Notes: generated by a model from the letters alone, not told the origin. Shown: positions 8,018-19,124, numbered from the stretch's first letter. The stretch: 64,000 nucleotides of DNA from Oryzomicrobium terrae (GCF_008274805.1 NZ_CP022579.1:434001-498000), one strand, 5' to 3'. Made by a program: numbers and translations.

Positions 8018-9424
8018 ATGAAACGAATGTTGCGCGGTCTGCTTTGCCTTGCCCTGTCGCTGAATGCCGCCCTGGCCGTGGCGGCCGGCGCTCCCGTGTT
8101 CGAAACCCGTCTCGACAACGGCCTCAAGGTGCTGGTCATGGAAGACCGGCGCGCCCCCACCGCCGTGCAGATGGTGTGGTACCGGGTGGGTAGCGTCGAT
8201 GAGGTCAACGGCACCACCGGCCTGGCCCACGCCCTGGAGCACATGATGTTCAAGGGCACTCCCAAGGTCGGCGTCGGTGGGTTCTCGAAGCGGGTGGCCG
8301 CCGCCGGTGGGCGTGAGAATGCCTTTACCAACCGGGACTACACCGCCTACTTCCAGCAGATTCCCAAGGAGCGGCTCCACGAAATGATGGTCCTGGAGGC
8401 CGACCGGATGCGCCACCTGAGCCTGGCCCCGGCCGAGTTCGCCAAGGAGATCCAGGTCGTCATGGAAGAGCGCCGCCTGCGCACCGAGGATCAGCCCGGC
8501 TCCCTGCTCTATGAGGGATTGAATGCCGCCGCCTTCCAGGCCAGCCCCTACCGGGTGCCGGTGATCGGCTGGATGGACGACCTGAAGCACATGACCGTAG
8601 CCGACCTGCGCGCCTTCTACGACCGCTGGTACGTACCCAACAACGCCACCCTGGTGGTGGTGGGGGACGTGGACCACCAGCAGGTGTTCCGCTGGGCCAA
8701 GGAAACCTATGGTCCCCTCAAGGCCCGCCCGCTGCCGGTGCGCAAGCCCCAGGACGAGCCGGTTCAGACCGGCATCCGCCGGGTGACGGTGAAGGCTCCG
8801 GCCGAGCTGCCCTCGGTGATGCTGGCCTGGAAAGCGCCCAAGGTCACCGGCATGGACGCCAAGGCCCAGGCCCAGGATGGCGATACCTATGCCCTGGATG
8901 TGCTGGCGGCCCTGCTCGACGGTTACGACGGCGCGCGCCTGACCACCCGGCTGGTCAAGGAGGCCCGCATCGCCCAGGACGTGGGCGTGGGCTACGACAA
9001 CGTGGGCCGCGGCCCGGCCCTGTTCATGGTTCAGGCCACCCCAGCCCCGGGCAAGACCCCGGCCGAGGTCGAAGCCGCGGTGCGCGCCGAGATCGCCCGC
9101 ATCGCCACGGAGGGTGTCAAGGACGAGGAGCTGGTGCGGGCCCGGGCCCAGATGCTGGCCAGCCAGATCTACAAGCGCGACTCGATGTTCGCCCAGGCCA
9201 TGGAGATGGGCGAGCTGGAAACCGTCGGCCTCGGCTGGCAGGCCAGCGACCGCATGATCGAGCGCCTCAAGGCGGTGACCGCCGCGGACGTGGTGCGGGT
9301 GGCCAAGACCTACTTCGGCGACGACACCCTCACCGTCGGTGTGCTCGACCCCCAGCCCCTCAAGGACCGCCCGGCGGCCAAGGCCCGAGGTGATGCCGTG
9401 CCCGCCGCCGGCCTGCGCCACTAA
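8018..9424 (+). CDS. M16 family zinc peptidase, catalytic-type subunit
   Basis: A 468-residue pitrilysin/insulinase-family protein with an N-terminal signal peptide (MKRMLRGLLCLALSLNAALA, cleaved before AAGAP), so probably periplasmic. The inverted zinc motif HALEH (HxxEH) occurs near residue 77, and the downstream Glu of the EIQVVMEERR segment fits the third zinc ligand; both peptidase_M16 halves are present. The ATG at 8018 follows a GAGGAT ribosome-binding site. The next gene encodes an M16 protein lacking the zinc motif, matching the common bacterial pairing of a catalytic and a substrate-guiding subunit. The substrate is not known. Confidence 0.92.
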   Translation: MKRMLRGLLCLALSLNAALAVAAGAPVFETRLDNGLKVLVMEDRRAPTAVQMVWYRVGSVDEVNGTTGLAHALEHMMFKGTPKVGVGGFSKRVAAAGGRENAFTNRDYTAYFQQIPKERLHEMMVLEADRMRHLSLAPAEFAKEIQVVMEERRLRTEDQPGSLLYEGLNAAAFQASPYRVPVIGWMDDLKHMTVADLRAFYDRWYVPNNATLVVVGDVDHQQVFRWAKETYGPLKARPLPVRKPQDEPVQTGIRRVTVKAPAELPSVMLAWKAPKVTGMDAKAQAQDGDTYALDVLAALLDGYDGARLTTRLVKEARIAQDVGVGYDNVGRGPALFMVQATPAPGKTPAEVEAAVRAEIARIATEGVKDEELVRARAQMLASQIYKRDSMFAQAMEMGELETVGLGWQASDRMIERLKAVTAADVVRVAKTYFGDDTLTVGVLDPQPLKDRPAAKARGDAVPAAGLRH

Positions 9425-9463
9425 CCGCTGCCTTCGTTGCCCGCCCTGCTTACGGAGAAGATC

Positions 9464-10842
9464 ATGAGCCTTTCCCTTGCCGCCCTGCGGCGCATCGCCT
9501 CCCTCGCCCCCTTGCTGCTGGGCCTGACGGCGGCTTTCCTGCCTCTGGCCGTCGAGGCCGGTCCGCGCATCGATACCTGGACTGCGCCGTCCGGTGCCCG
9601 GGTGCTGTTCGTCGAATCCCATGTCCTGCCGGTGGTGGATGTGCAGGTCGATTTCGCTGCCGGCTCGGCCTATGCCCCGGCAGGCAAGGCCGGCGTCGCC
9701 GGGCTGACCCGGGGGCTGCTCGCCCAGGGGGCGGGGGAGCTTTCCGAGCAGGCCATCGCCGATCGCCTCGCCGACCTGGGCGCCCAGCTGGGTGGTGGCG
9801 TGGATACCGACCGGGCCAGCCTGTCTCTGCGTACCCTGTCCGACGCTCCGACCCGGGACGGCGCCCTGGAGGTGCTGCGCACCGTGCTCGCCGCACCGAG
9901 CTTTCCCCCGGCGGTGGTGGCCCGGGAGCGGGACCGGGCGGTGGCCGGCCTGAAGGAGGCCCTGACCCGGCCCGAGACCCTGGCCAGCCGCGCCTTCTGG
10001 CAGGGGCTCTACGGCGACCATCCCTACGGCCGCCAGCCCACCCCGGAATCCATCGCCGCCCTGACCCGGGACGACCTGGTCGACTACTGGAAAACCTTCT
10101 ATTCGGCCAAGCGCGCCACCGTCACCCTGGTGGGGGACCTGACCCGGAGCCAGGCCGAAGCCGTGGCCCAGCAACTGACTGCCGGCCTGCCCGCCGACAG
10201 CGGCGCCCCCCTGGCCCTGCCCGCCGTCACGCCGCCGGCCGCCGGTACGGTGTCCATCGCCCACCCGGCCGCCCAGTCCCACCTGTTCATCGGCACCCCC
10301 ACCTTCAAGCGCGGCGATGCGGACTTCTTCCCCCTGGTGGTGGGCAATTACGTGCTCGGGGGCGGCGGTTTCGTCTCCCGGCTGATGAAGGAAGTGCGCG
10401 AGAAGCGCGGCTACGCCTACAGCGTCTATTCCTACTTCCTGCCGCTCAAGGAGGAGGGGCCCTTCCAGATCGGCCTGCAGACCAAGCGGGAGCAAGCCGA
10501 CGACGCCCTCAAGGTCGTGCGCGAGACCCTGGCCGAATTCGTCGCCAAGGGCCCCAGCGCCGCCGAACTCAAAGCCGCCAAGGACAACCTGGTGGGCGGC
10601 TTCCCGCTGCGCCTCGACAGCAACCGCAAGCTGCTCGACCAGGTCGCCACCATCGGCTTCTACGGTCTGCCCCTGGACTGGCTCGACCGCTACACCGAGC
10701 GGGTCCAGGCGGTAACCGTGACCCAGATCAAGGATGCCTTCGCCCGCCACGTGCAAGCTGCACGGCTGGTGACGGTGGAAGTGGCAACCGACGGGGCAAC
10801 CGAAGCAGCCGGCGGCAAGGCTGCGGCGGCACCGGCCAAGTA

Positions 10843-10843
<1 letters not shown>
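9464..10843 (+). CDS. M16 family protein, non-catalytic subunit
   Basis: A 459-residue homologue of the preceding peptidase. It has a signal peptide (ending near AVEAGPR) but lacks the zinc-binding HxxEH: the equivalent place reads AGLTRGLLAQGAG. It retains the R-Y type motif late in the protein (EKRGYAYSVYSYF), typical of the inactive partner in two-chain M16 enzymes. The ATG at 9464 has GGAG seven bases upstream (an upstream in-frame start at 9437 is less likely). The two chains probably form a periplasmic clamshell heterodimer. Its stop codon overlaps the rsmD start (TAATG). Confidence 0.9.
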
Positions 10844-12236
<1,393 letters not shown>

Positions 12237-12285
12237 TCGCGCCCGGCTGCCCTGCGGGGTGGCCGCCGGCGTGTCTGCGGATGCG

Positions 12286-12336
12286 CCAAAAACACAGGGC
12301 TCCCGGCCGGCAACGGCGGGAGCCCTGTGTTTTTGG
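12286..12336. terminator. Bidirectional intrinsic terminator after ferredoxin gene
   Basis: A near-perfect inverted repeat with 20-base arms (12286-12305 and 12317-12336) around an 11-base loop. The GC-rich inner stem is bordered by AAAAA on the left and TTTTT on the right, so it can stop transcription from both sides: the ferredoxin operon on plus and the dynamin-like gene on minus. Confidence 0.9.
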
Positions 12337-12483
12337 GTCGTGCGATTGACCGTGCCGCGCTGAAACCAAGGAAGGGCGCGGTGTTTCAGCGGGGCACCGC
12401 GAAACCCCGCGCCAGTCCTAGAGTTTCACGGTGCCTGCCCGGAGCGCCTTTATTGGTGCGGGTTTCCGGTGGGTGGGTGTGGT

Positions 12484-14460
12484 TCAGGCGGCGCGGGCGC
12501 GGGCCACTTCGACCGGTGGGGCGGCGTCGAGCCGCGCATCCAGGCTGGCCTTGAGCTGGGCCAGGGCGTGCAGCTGGGTCTTGAGCTCGCCATCCACGTG
12601 GGTCAGTTCGGCGATGCGGTCTTCCAGGGTCTCGGTGGCCTGGTGGATGCGCTTGATGCTTTCCAGGCGCCGCTTGAGCGTGATCTGGTGCTCGCGCACC
12701 TGGGTTTCCATGGGCGCCATGACCGCCTTCAACCACAACTCCGCATCCCGATTGGCGTGCTCGAAGGCGCGCCGCACCTGGGTCGCCACTTCCTCGAAGA
12801 ACTTAGCGATGACGTTGCGCTTCTCGTGGGTGAGCAACTGGCGGGGGGTGTTGAGGTTGTCGTTGCACCAACGCTCCAGGCGCAGGATTTCCTTCTCGTA
12901 GCGCTGCAGCGAGAACACCGTGGGCGAGCCGAGCTTGAGGCCGTGCTCGACGCTGAACTGCTTGTACACCGAGCCCATCATCGCGGCGATTTCGCTGACT
13001 TCGCCGGAGGACTTGCCCAGGTTGCCACGCACCACGACGAAGAAGCGGGTCATGGCCTCGGACAGGTGCCGGGAGAAGCTGGCTTCCACCATGCTTTCCC
13101 GGGTGGCCTGGGTGAGGGTCTTGAGGGCTTCCATGCCCAGGTGGCCGAACAGGTTGTTGGTCAGGGTGGAGAACACGCTGCGCACCGCGTAGTAGCGCTG
13201 CAGGCCGGTTTCGAACTCTTCCTTCTCGGCCTGGATCTTGCCCATCATGTACTCGACCACGCCCCGGTTCTTGCCGCGCAGTTCGGTCAGTTCGGTGAGC
13301 TGCTCGGTGAGGCCGCTCTGGCGGGCGTCGAGCAGGCGCTGGATGCGCTGGTGCAGTTCGTTCAGTTCGCCGGCGGCGCCGTCGCGGACGATTTCGCGCT
13401 TGGCCGGGATCAGCTCGCCGGCCAGGGCCCGCTCCAGGTCGGCCAGCTGGCTGCGTGCGAGGAGCGCCGCGTCGCCGTTGATCTTGGCTACCAGGCCCTT
13501 TTGCGCCGAGACCGGGAACACCTGGCCGTCGGGCACACCGAGGATGGCGGCGCAGCTGTGCTGCTGCCGGGCAATCTCGCCGGCCACCTCGGCGTCGCTC
13601 TTCAGCTCGTCCCAAAGGCCGTCGATCTTGTTCAGCACCACCAGGCGGCCGCGGCCCGGGGCGCGGGGGCTGCCGGCGGCGCCCTGGCCGATGATGTGCT
13701 CCTGCCAGATTTCCAGGTCGGACTGGGTCACGCCGGTGTCGGCGGAGAGGATGAACAGCACCGCGTGGGCATTGGGCAGCAGCGACAGGGTCAGTTCCGG
13801 CTCGGCGCCGATGGCGTTGAGCCCCGGGGTGTCGAGGATCACCAGGCCCTGCTGCAGCAAGGGGTGGGGGAAATTGATCAGGGCGTGGCGCCAGCGCGGG
13901 ATTTCGACCAGGCCGTCGTCGCCGATCCGGTAGGCGCCGTGGCTCTCCTCGCCAAGGGGGAAGCCCAGGGCGGCGGCTTTTTCCGGTGTCACCCGGATCA
14001 CCTCGGAAACCTGCTTGAGTGCGGCCTGCATGGCCTCGGCGGAGGTGGTGTCGAGGGGCACCCGGTGCCACTCGTCCGGGTAGCGCTTGAGTTCGGCGAT
14101 GCCGGTGTTGCCTTCCCGGGTGGCGATCGGCAGGAGTTCGATGGCCGGCGCCTTGGCCGGGTCGAACAGCAGCTCGGTCGGGCACATGGTGGTGCGGCCG
14201 GCCGAGGAGGGCAGCATGCGGTTGCCGTAGTCGGCGAAGAAGATGGCGTTGATCAGCTCCGACTTGCCCCGGGAGAATTCGGCGACGAAGGCGACGTTGA
14301 GCCGGTCTTCCTTGAGGCGTTCGAGCAGGTGCTCGAGCTTCAGCTCGGTCTGGCCGTCGTTCAGCTCGTTGTCGGCAAGCCAGTTGCGGAAGCGCTCGAT
14401 GCCTTCCCGCAGGCCGGCGCGCCATTGTCCGTAGGCGGCGAAATCCTGGGCGATCGTCAT
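12484..14460 (-). CDS. Dynamin-like GTPase family protein
   Basis: A 658-residue large GTPase of the bacterial dynamin-like type (comparable to E. coli CrfC/YjdA). G1 is AEFSRGKSE near residue 62, the G2 Thr pair sits in SSAGRTTMCPTE, G3 is DTPGLNAIG, and G4 is LNKIDGLWDE. The C-terminal half is long, helical and charged (stalk-like; many Glu/Arg/Leu heptads). No clear transmembrane segment is visible. The ATG at 14460 (MTIAQDFAAYGQW) is chosen over an upstream in-frame ATG because it has GGGGAA eight bases upstream. It stands alone on the minus strand between a terminator and mutM. Roles in membrane remodelling or chromosome handling are known only for distant relatives. Confidence 0.88.
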   Translation of the reverse strand: MTIAQDFAAYGQWRAGLREGIERFRNWLADNELNDGQTELKLEHLLERLKEDRLNVAFVAEFSRGKSELINAIFFADYGNRMLPSSAGRTTMCPTELLFDPAKAPAIELLPIATREGNTGIAELKRYPDEWHRVPLDTTSAEAMQAALKQVSEVIRVTPEKAAALGFPLGEESHGAYRIGDDGLVEIPRWRHALINFPHPLLQQGLVILDTPGLNAIGAEPELTLSLLPNAHAVLFILSADTGVTQSDLEIWQEHIIGQGAAGSPRAPGRGRLVVLNKIDGLWDELKSDAEVAGEIARQQHSCAAILGVPDGQVFPVSAQKGLVAKINGDAALLARSQLADLERALAGELIPAKREIVRDGAAGELNELHQRIQRLLDARQSGLTEQLTELTELRGKNRGVVEYMMGKIQAEKEEFETGLQRYYAVRSVFSTLTNNLFGHLGMEALKTLTQATRESMVEASFSRHLSEAMTRFFVVVRGNLGKSSGEVSEIAAMMGSVYKQFSVEHGLKLGSPTVFSLQRYEKEILRLERWCNDNLNTPRQLLTHEKRNVIAKFFEEVATQVRRAFEHANRDAELWLKAVMAPMETQVREHQITLKRRLESIKRIHQATETLEDRIAELTHVDGELKTQLHALAQLKASLDARLDAAPPVEVARARAA

Positions 14461-14559
14461 GAAAAGATTCCCCGTGAAATGAGGCGGGCACGTCGTTGAG
14501 AGTATGGGGGGCAATGTATCACAGCGGCCCGCCTTTCCCGCGTAGGCGGACCAGCGGCG

Positions 14560-15402
14560 TCAGCGGGCCTGGCAGTGAGGGCAATAGAAGGTGGAGCGGC
14601 CGCCCTGGCGGATCTGCCGGATCGGCGTGGCGCAGACCCGGCAGGGGGCGCCGGCCCGGCCGTAAACGGCGCAGCTGAGTTGATAGCCCCCCATGCCGCC
14701 GTCGCTGTGCACGTAATCCCGCACCGAGCTGCCGCCCAGGGCGATGGACTCGGCCAGTACGGCGCGGACCGCGGTGGCGAGCTTGGCGCAGCGGGCCGCC
14801 GACAGCCGGCCGGCCGGTGCGGTGGGGGAGATGCCGGCGCGGAACAGGGCTTCGGCCGCGTAAATGTTGCCGACCCCGACCACCAGGTGCGCATCCATCA
14901 GGGCCTGCTTGATCGCCACGGTCTTGCCGGCCAGGGCGCGGTGCAGCCAGGGGCCGGTGAAGGTTTCGTCCAGGGGCTCGATGCCGAGCACCGCCAGGCG
15001 CGGGTCCCGTTCCGGATGGGGGCCAGCATGCCAGACCATCAGGCCGAAGCGGCGCGGGTCCCGGTAGCGCAGCACGGTGTGGGGAAAACGCAGGTCCACG
15101 TGGTCGTGGGGCGCCGCCGGGGTGTCGGCCGCCACCAGGCGCAGGCTGCCGGACATGCCGAGGTGGACGATCAGCCAGCCTTCCTGGTCGCCGGCGATGC
15201 CGGCGCGAGGTGTCCATTCGAACAGCAGGTACTTGCCGCGGCGGTGGATGGCGCTCAGCAGGCGGCCTTCGAGCAGGGCGTTGAGGTCGGGCAGGGGCAG
15301 GCGCAGCCGGGGCGCCCGGGTTATCGCCCCCAGGCAGGGCATGCCCGGCAGGTGGGGGAGCAGGCCGCGGCGGCTGACTTCGACTTCGGGGAGTTCGGGC
15401 AT
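14560..15402 (-). CDS. mutM: Formamidopyrimidine-DNA glycosylase MutM (Fpg)
   Basis: A 280-residue base-excision repair enzyme removing 8-oxoguanine and ring-opened purines. It begins MPELPEVE, giving the catalytic N-terminal Pro and Glu after Met removal. The conserved Lys lies in HRRGKYLLFEW, the H2TH region follows (ALMDAHLVVGVGNIYAAEALF), and the C-terminal zinc finger has C-x2-C ... C-x2-C, ending FYCPHCQ. Length is slightly above the E. coli 269. It is divergent from the TPR/lolB/ispE genes. Confidence 0.96.
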   Translation of the reverse strand: MPELPEVEVSRRGLLPHLPGMPCLGAITRAPRLRLPLPDLNALLEGRLLSAIHRRGKYLLFEWTPRAGIAGDQEGWLIVHLGMSGSLRLVAADTPAAPHDHVDLRFPHTVLRYRDPRRFGLMVWHAGPHPERDPRLAVLGIEPLDETFTGPWLHRALAGKTVAIKQALMDAHLVVGVGNIYAAEALFRAGISPTAPAGRLSAARCAKLATAVRAVLAESIALGGSSVRDYVHSDGGMGGYQLSCAVYGRAGAPCRVCATPIRQIRQGGRSTFYCPHCQAR

Positions 15403-15600
15403 GACAGGAGGAACGGGGTCAGGATAGGGAAGGGGGGCGGGCTGGCGGCGGGGCGGCGTTGTCGGCCCCGGGAAAAGGCCCTACCATCGGGCCCTGCCGC
15501 CGGAATAATTGAAAACCGCTACAAAGCAGCCACAAACTATTGCCCGCCAACGGGTTCTAATCAAGCTCTCTCATTTTCCTTCGTCGGCGCCCCGGGAGCC

Positions 15601-17496
15601 ATGGCCCCGCCGGTCGCCGGATTGGATTCTTCTATGCCCTCCGCTCCGTCGAGCCCGCCCCATTCCCGGCCCTTCGCCCCGCCCCGCCCTCCTTTCGCCC
15701 TGGCTGCCTGGGCCACCCTGGCGGGGGCCCTCTGCCTGTCGCTGTCGGCACCGCTCTGGGCGGTCGAGCCGGGGGCGGCGGCGCCGAGCGTCGCCCCCAG
15801 TGCCCAGGCCAAGCCGCGGGCCGGCAAGGCCGAGCGCAGCGAGGTGCGGGCTGCTCGTCCGGCCGGCGCCGCCAATGCCACTGGCACTCCCGGCGCCGCC
15901 AGCGCTGGCGAGGTGTCCGAGGGCCAGGGCGTATATCAATTACTGATCGGCGAATTTGCCGTGCGGCGCGGCCAGGCGGATCTGGCCACCTCGGCCCTGG
16001 CCGATCTGGCGGTGCGTACCGGCGACCCCAAGATCCTGGCGCGCACCGTGGAAGTGGCCGGCTACGCCCGGCGCTTCGACGTGGCCCTGGAGGCCGCCCA
16101 GCGCTGGGTCGCCCTCCAGCCCGATGCCCTGGAGGCCCGCCAGGCCCTGGTCAGCCTGCTGGTGGTGACCAACCGGTTTGACGAATTGCCGCCCCAGCTG
16201 GCCTACCTGCTGGAGCGGGAGAAGGCCCAGCTGCCGGCCAATCTGCTCAGTCTCAACCGCCTCTTTCCCCGCGGCGCGGACCGCCAGGCGGCACTGCGCG
16301 TGATCGCCGAGGTTGTGGCGCCTTACAGCACCCTGGCCGAGTCCCACTTCGCCCTGGCCCAGGCGGCGATCAATGCCGGCGACCTGCCCCGCGGCCGGGT
16401 CGAGATCGGCCGCGCCCTGGCGATCCGACCCGACTGGGAGAACGCTGCCCTGGTGCGCGCCCAGCTGCTGGCCCGGGAGGATGTCCGGGCATCGCTCGAT
16501 TCCCAGGCCGAGTTCCTCGACAAGTACCCCAAGGCCAAGGACGTGCGTCTCCATTACGCCCGTCAGCTGGTGTTGGAGCGGCGCTTCGAGGATGCCCAGG
16601 TGCAGTTCCGTCAGTTGCTCAAGGACGAGCCCGACCGGGCCGACGTGGTGTACGCCGCCGCCCTCCTGGCCGTGCAGCAGCGTGATTACGCCTTTGCCGA
16701 AACCCAATTGAAGCGGTTGCTCGACCTCGGTCCGGCGGACCCGGGTCTGGTCCGCTATCAGCTTGGCCAGTTGGCGGAGGAACAGAAAAAGCCCGAGGCG
16801 GCGGTGGGCTGGTATCGCCAGGTGGGTGAGGGGGAGCAGTTCGTGCCGGCCAAGAGCCGGGCGGCCCAGTTGCTCGTGCGCCAGGGCGATGTGGATGGGG
16901 CCCTGGCCTTGCTCAAGGCGGCCCGGGTGCAACAACCCAAGGACGAGTTGCCCCTGCTCGCTGCCGAGGCCCAGGTGCTGCGCGACGCCAATCGTGGCGA
17001 GGAAGGACTGACCCTGCTCGACCAGGCCCTGGCCCGGGCACCGAACAATCCCGATCTGCTCTACGACTCCGCCCTGCTCGCCGAGCGCATGGGCAAGGTC
17101 GAACTGTCCGAGACCCGGCTGAAAAAGCTGATCGCCATCCAGCCGGACCACGCCCATGCCTACAACGCCCTCGGCTATTCCTACGCCGAGCGCAACGTGC
17201 GCTTGGGGGAGGCCCGGCGCCTGATCGAAAAGGCGGTGGAGTTGGCCCCGGAAGACCCGTTCATCATCGATAGCCTGGGCTGGGTGCTGTTCCGCCAGGG
17301 CGACCTGCCCGGGGCCTTGGTCCAGTTGCAGAAGGCCTATGCCCTGCGTGCCGACCCGGAGATCGCCGCCCACCTCGGCGAAGTGCTGTGGGGGCTGGGA
17401 CGCCAGGACGAGGCCCGGGGCGTGTGGAAGGAGGCGGCCAGCCGCTTCCCCGACAACGACGCGCTTTCCGCCGTGCAGCGGCGCTTGCAGCCGTGA
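15601..17496 (+). CDS. Exported tetratricopeptide-repeat protein
   Basis: A protein of about 631 residues made almost entirely of TPR-like helical repeats (repeated A-x-x-x-Y/W-x-x-A patterns with P at repeat ends, e.g. ALAIRPDWENAAL, AYNALGYSYAERN). The N-terminus is Pro-rich, then hydrophobic (FALAAWATLAGALCLSLSAPLWA), suggesting a signal peptide or anchor, with an Ala/Pro-rich linker to about residue 110. The start is uncertain: ATG 15601 and ATG 15634 are both in frame, and neither has a convincing Shine-Dalgarno. The gene is directly coupled to lolB (stop overlaps its GTG). The neighbourhood suggests an envelope function, but no specific role can be assigned. Confidence 0.85.
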   Translation: MAPPVAGLDSSMPSAPSSPPHSRPFAPPRPPFALAAWATLAGALCLSLSAPLWAVEPGAAAPSVAPSAQAKPRAGKAERSEVRAARPAGAANATGTPGAASAGEVSEGQGVYQLLIGEFAVRRGQADLATSALADLAVRTGDPKILARTVEVAGYARRFDVALEAAQRWVALQPDALEARQALVSLLVVTNRFDELPPQLAYLLEREKAQLPANLLSLNRLFPRGADRQAALRVIAEVVAPYSTLAESHFALAQAAINAGDLPRGRVEIGRALAIRPDWENAALVRAQLLAREDVRASLDSQAEFLDKYPKAKDVRLHYARQLVLERRFEDAQVQFRQLLKDEPDRADVVYAAALLAVQQRDYAFAETQLKRLLDLGPADPGLVRYQLGQLAEEQKKPEAAVGWYRQVGEGEQFVPAKSRAAQLLVRQGDVDGALALLKAARVQQPKDELPLLAAEAQVLRDANRGEEGLTLLDQALARAPNNPDLLYDSALLAERMGKVELSETRLKKLIAIQPDHAHAYNALGYSYAERNVRLGEARRLIEKAVELAPEDPFIIDSLGWVLFRQGDLPGALVQLQKAYALRADPEIAAHLGEVLWGLGRQDEARGVWKEAASRFPDNDALSAVQRRLQP

Positions 17497-18194
17497 GGGC
17501 GGGGGTGACGCGGGCGAAGCCGTCGCCGTCCCTGCCACGCCGCCGGCTGTTGCAGGCGGCTCTGGGCGCTCCCTTGTTGCTGGCCCTGGCGGCCTGTAGC
17601 AGCAAGGCGCCCAAACCCGATCAGACGATTGCCCGGCCGCTGCCGGAGCGGGACGAGCTGACGGCCTTCCTGGTCTCCGGCCGCTTTGCCGTGCGCCATG
17701 GCGAGCACAGCGCCGCCGGCGGTTTTTCCTGGCGCCGGGCGCCGGAATGGCGCGGTACGGCGGCGAACGGTGGCCAGTCGAACGTTGCCCAGGATCGGGA
17801 CCAGGTCTTCTTCTACTCCCCCCTGGGGCAGACCGTGGCCGAATTGGTGATCACCCCGGAAGGGGCGACCCTGGTGGCCGACGGCCGTTCCGAATCGGCG
17901 AGCAGCGCCGACACTCTGGTGCAGCGCGCCCTGGGCCTGGAGCTGCCCCTGGCCGGTGGTGCCGACTGGTTGCTCGCCCGGGGCGGCGAGGTGCTGAACC
18001 GGGATATCGCCGGCCGGCCGCAGCGCATCGAGGACCGGGGCTGGCGTCTCGACTACGCCTACCCCAACGACCGCCCGGGCGCCTTGCCGGAACGGGTCGT
18101 GGCGGTGCGCCTGATGGACGACGTGGAAGTGCGTCTCAAGCTCGACGAATGGGAGGCCCTGGGGCTCGAGGCCTTGACGGGGCGTAAACCGTGA
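17493..18194 (+). CDS. lolB: Outer-membrane lipoprotein insertion protein LolB
   Basis: A lipoprotein of about 233 residues that receives lipoproteins from LolA and inserts them in the outer membrane. A twin-arginine-looking basic start (LPRRRLLQAALG) leads to the lipobox LALAAC, with the lipidated Cys near residue 34. The LolB fold shows FLVSGRFAVRHGEHSAAGGFSWRR and later YAYPND. The likely start is the GTG at 17493 overlapping the TPR stop (GTGA); a second GTG at 17505 is possible. The stop overlaps the ispE GTG start. LolB-IspE adjacency is standard in beta- and gammaproteobacteria. Confidence 0.93.
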   Translation: MRAGVTRAKPSPSLPRRRLLQAALGAPLLLALAACSSKAPKPDQTIARPLPERDELTAFLVSGRFAVRHGEHSAAGGFSWRRAPEWRGTAANGGQSNVAQDRDQVFFYSPLGQTVAELVITPEGATLVADGRSESASSADTLVQRALGLELPLAGGADWLLARGGEVLNRDIAGRPQRIEDRGWRLDYAYPNDRPGALPERVVAVRLMDDVEVRLKLDEWEALGLEALTGRKP

Positions 18195-19084
18195 CCGGAC
18201 GCGCCACGGCCCCCGCGCCGGTCTGGGGCTGGGAGAGTGCCTACCCGGCCCCGGCCAAGCTCAACCTGTTCCTGCACTTGGTCGGGCGGCGCGCCGACGG
18301 CTATCACCTGCTGCAAACCGTCTTCCGCTTCATCGACCGGGCCGACGTGCTGCGTTTCGCCCCCCGGACCGATGGCCAGGTGGTGTTGGCAACGCCCCTG
18401 CCCGACGTACCGGCGGACACGGATCTGACCGTACGGGCCGCCCGCCTGCTGCAGGTCGAGAGCGGCACGGGCCGGGGCGTGACGATCACCCTGGAGAAAC
18501 GGCTGCCCCTGGGCGGCGGCATCGGCGGCGGCAGTTCCGATGCCGCGACGGTGCTGCTGGCGCTCAATCACTTATGGGGGCTGGGCCTGTCGCGCCAACG
18601 CCTGCAGGCGTTGGGGCTGACCCTGGGGGCCGATGTGCCGGTGTTTGTTTATGGCCGGCCGGCGTTCGCCGGCGGCGTAGGGGAAGAGCTCACCCCAGTG
18701 GCCGTGCCCGACGAAACCTATCTGGTGGTGGAGTCCCCGGTGGCGGTGCCGACACCGCTGATCTTCTCTGCGCCCGAACTGGTGCGCGACACCCCGGCCA
18801 TCGACCCGGCCGGCTGGCGTCCCGGCCAGGGGCATAACGATCTGGAGGCGGTGGCTTGCGCGCGCTTCCCGCAGGTGGCCGAGCGCCTGGCCTGGCTCAC
18901 CGGAGCTGCCCGTGACCACGGCGGCGGGGTGGCCCGGATGACCGGTTCCGGGGCCTGCGTGTTCGCCGGGTTTTCCCGGCGCGATGCCGCAGAGCAAGCA
19001 TTGGCGCGGCTTCCCGCTGGATGGGTCGGCTGGGTGGCGGCCGGTTTGCAGGACCATCCGCTGCGCGGCCTGCTGGCCGATTGA
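18191..19084 (+). CDS. ispE: 4-diphosphocytidyl-2-C-methyl-D-erythritol kinase IspE
   Basis: A 297-residue GHMP kinase of the MEP isoprenoid pathway, phosphorylating CDP-methylerythritol. The N-terminal PAPAKLNLFLHLVGRRADGYH and the ATP-binding PLGGGIGGGSSDAAT are diagnostic; a C-terminal GxGSGACVF-type motif (MTGSGACVF) is present. It starts at a GTG in a 4-base overlap with lolB. An AT-rich stretch with a promoter for the following tRNA comes after it. Confidence 0.96.
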   Translation: MTGRATAPAPVWGWESAYPAPAKLNLFLHLVGRRADGYHLLQTVFRFIDRADVLRFAPRTDGQVVLATPLPDVPADTDLTVRAARLLQVESGTGRGVTITLEKRLPLGGGIGGGSSDAATVLLALNHLWGLGLSRQRLQALGLTLGADVPVFVYGRPAFAGGVGEELTPVAVPDETYLVVESPVAVPTPLIFSAPELVRDTPAIDPAGWRPGQGHNDLEAVACARFPQVAERLAWLTGAARDHGGGVARMTGSGACVFAGFSRRDAAEQALARLPAGWVGWVAAGLQDHPLRGLLAD

Positions 19085-19124
19085 GGGCGGGGCGGCGGTT
19101 TTTTTCGCGGGTTTTTGCAAAAAG

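Noticed and set aside
7889-10756. A 955-codon open frame opposite the two M16 peptidase genes
   Set aside because: It is the antisense frame of clear M16 genes, with His/Gly/Gln-rich low-complexity translation and no ribosome-binding site.
12469-14499. A 676-codon open frame antisense to the dynamin-like GTPase
   Set aside because: It mirrors the real gene almost exactly. The minus-strand frame carries G1, G3 and G4 GTPase motifs while this one has none.
15403-15600. A promoter for the TPR-lolB-ispE genes from TTGAAA near 15508
   Set aside because: No -10 box lies at an acceptable distance; the candidate TATTGC is 24 bases away.
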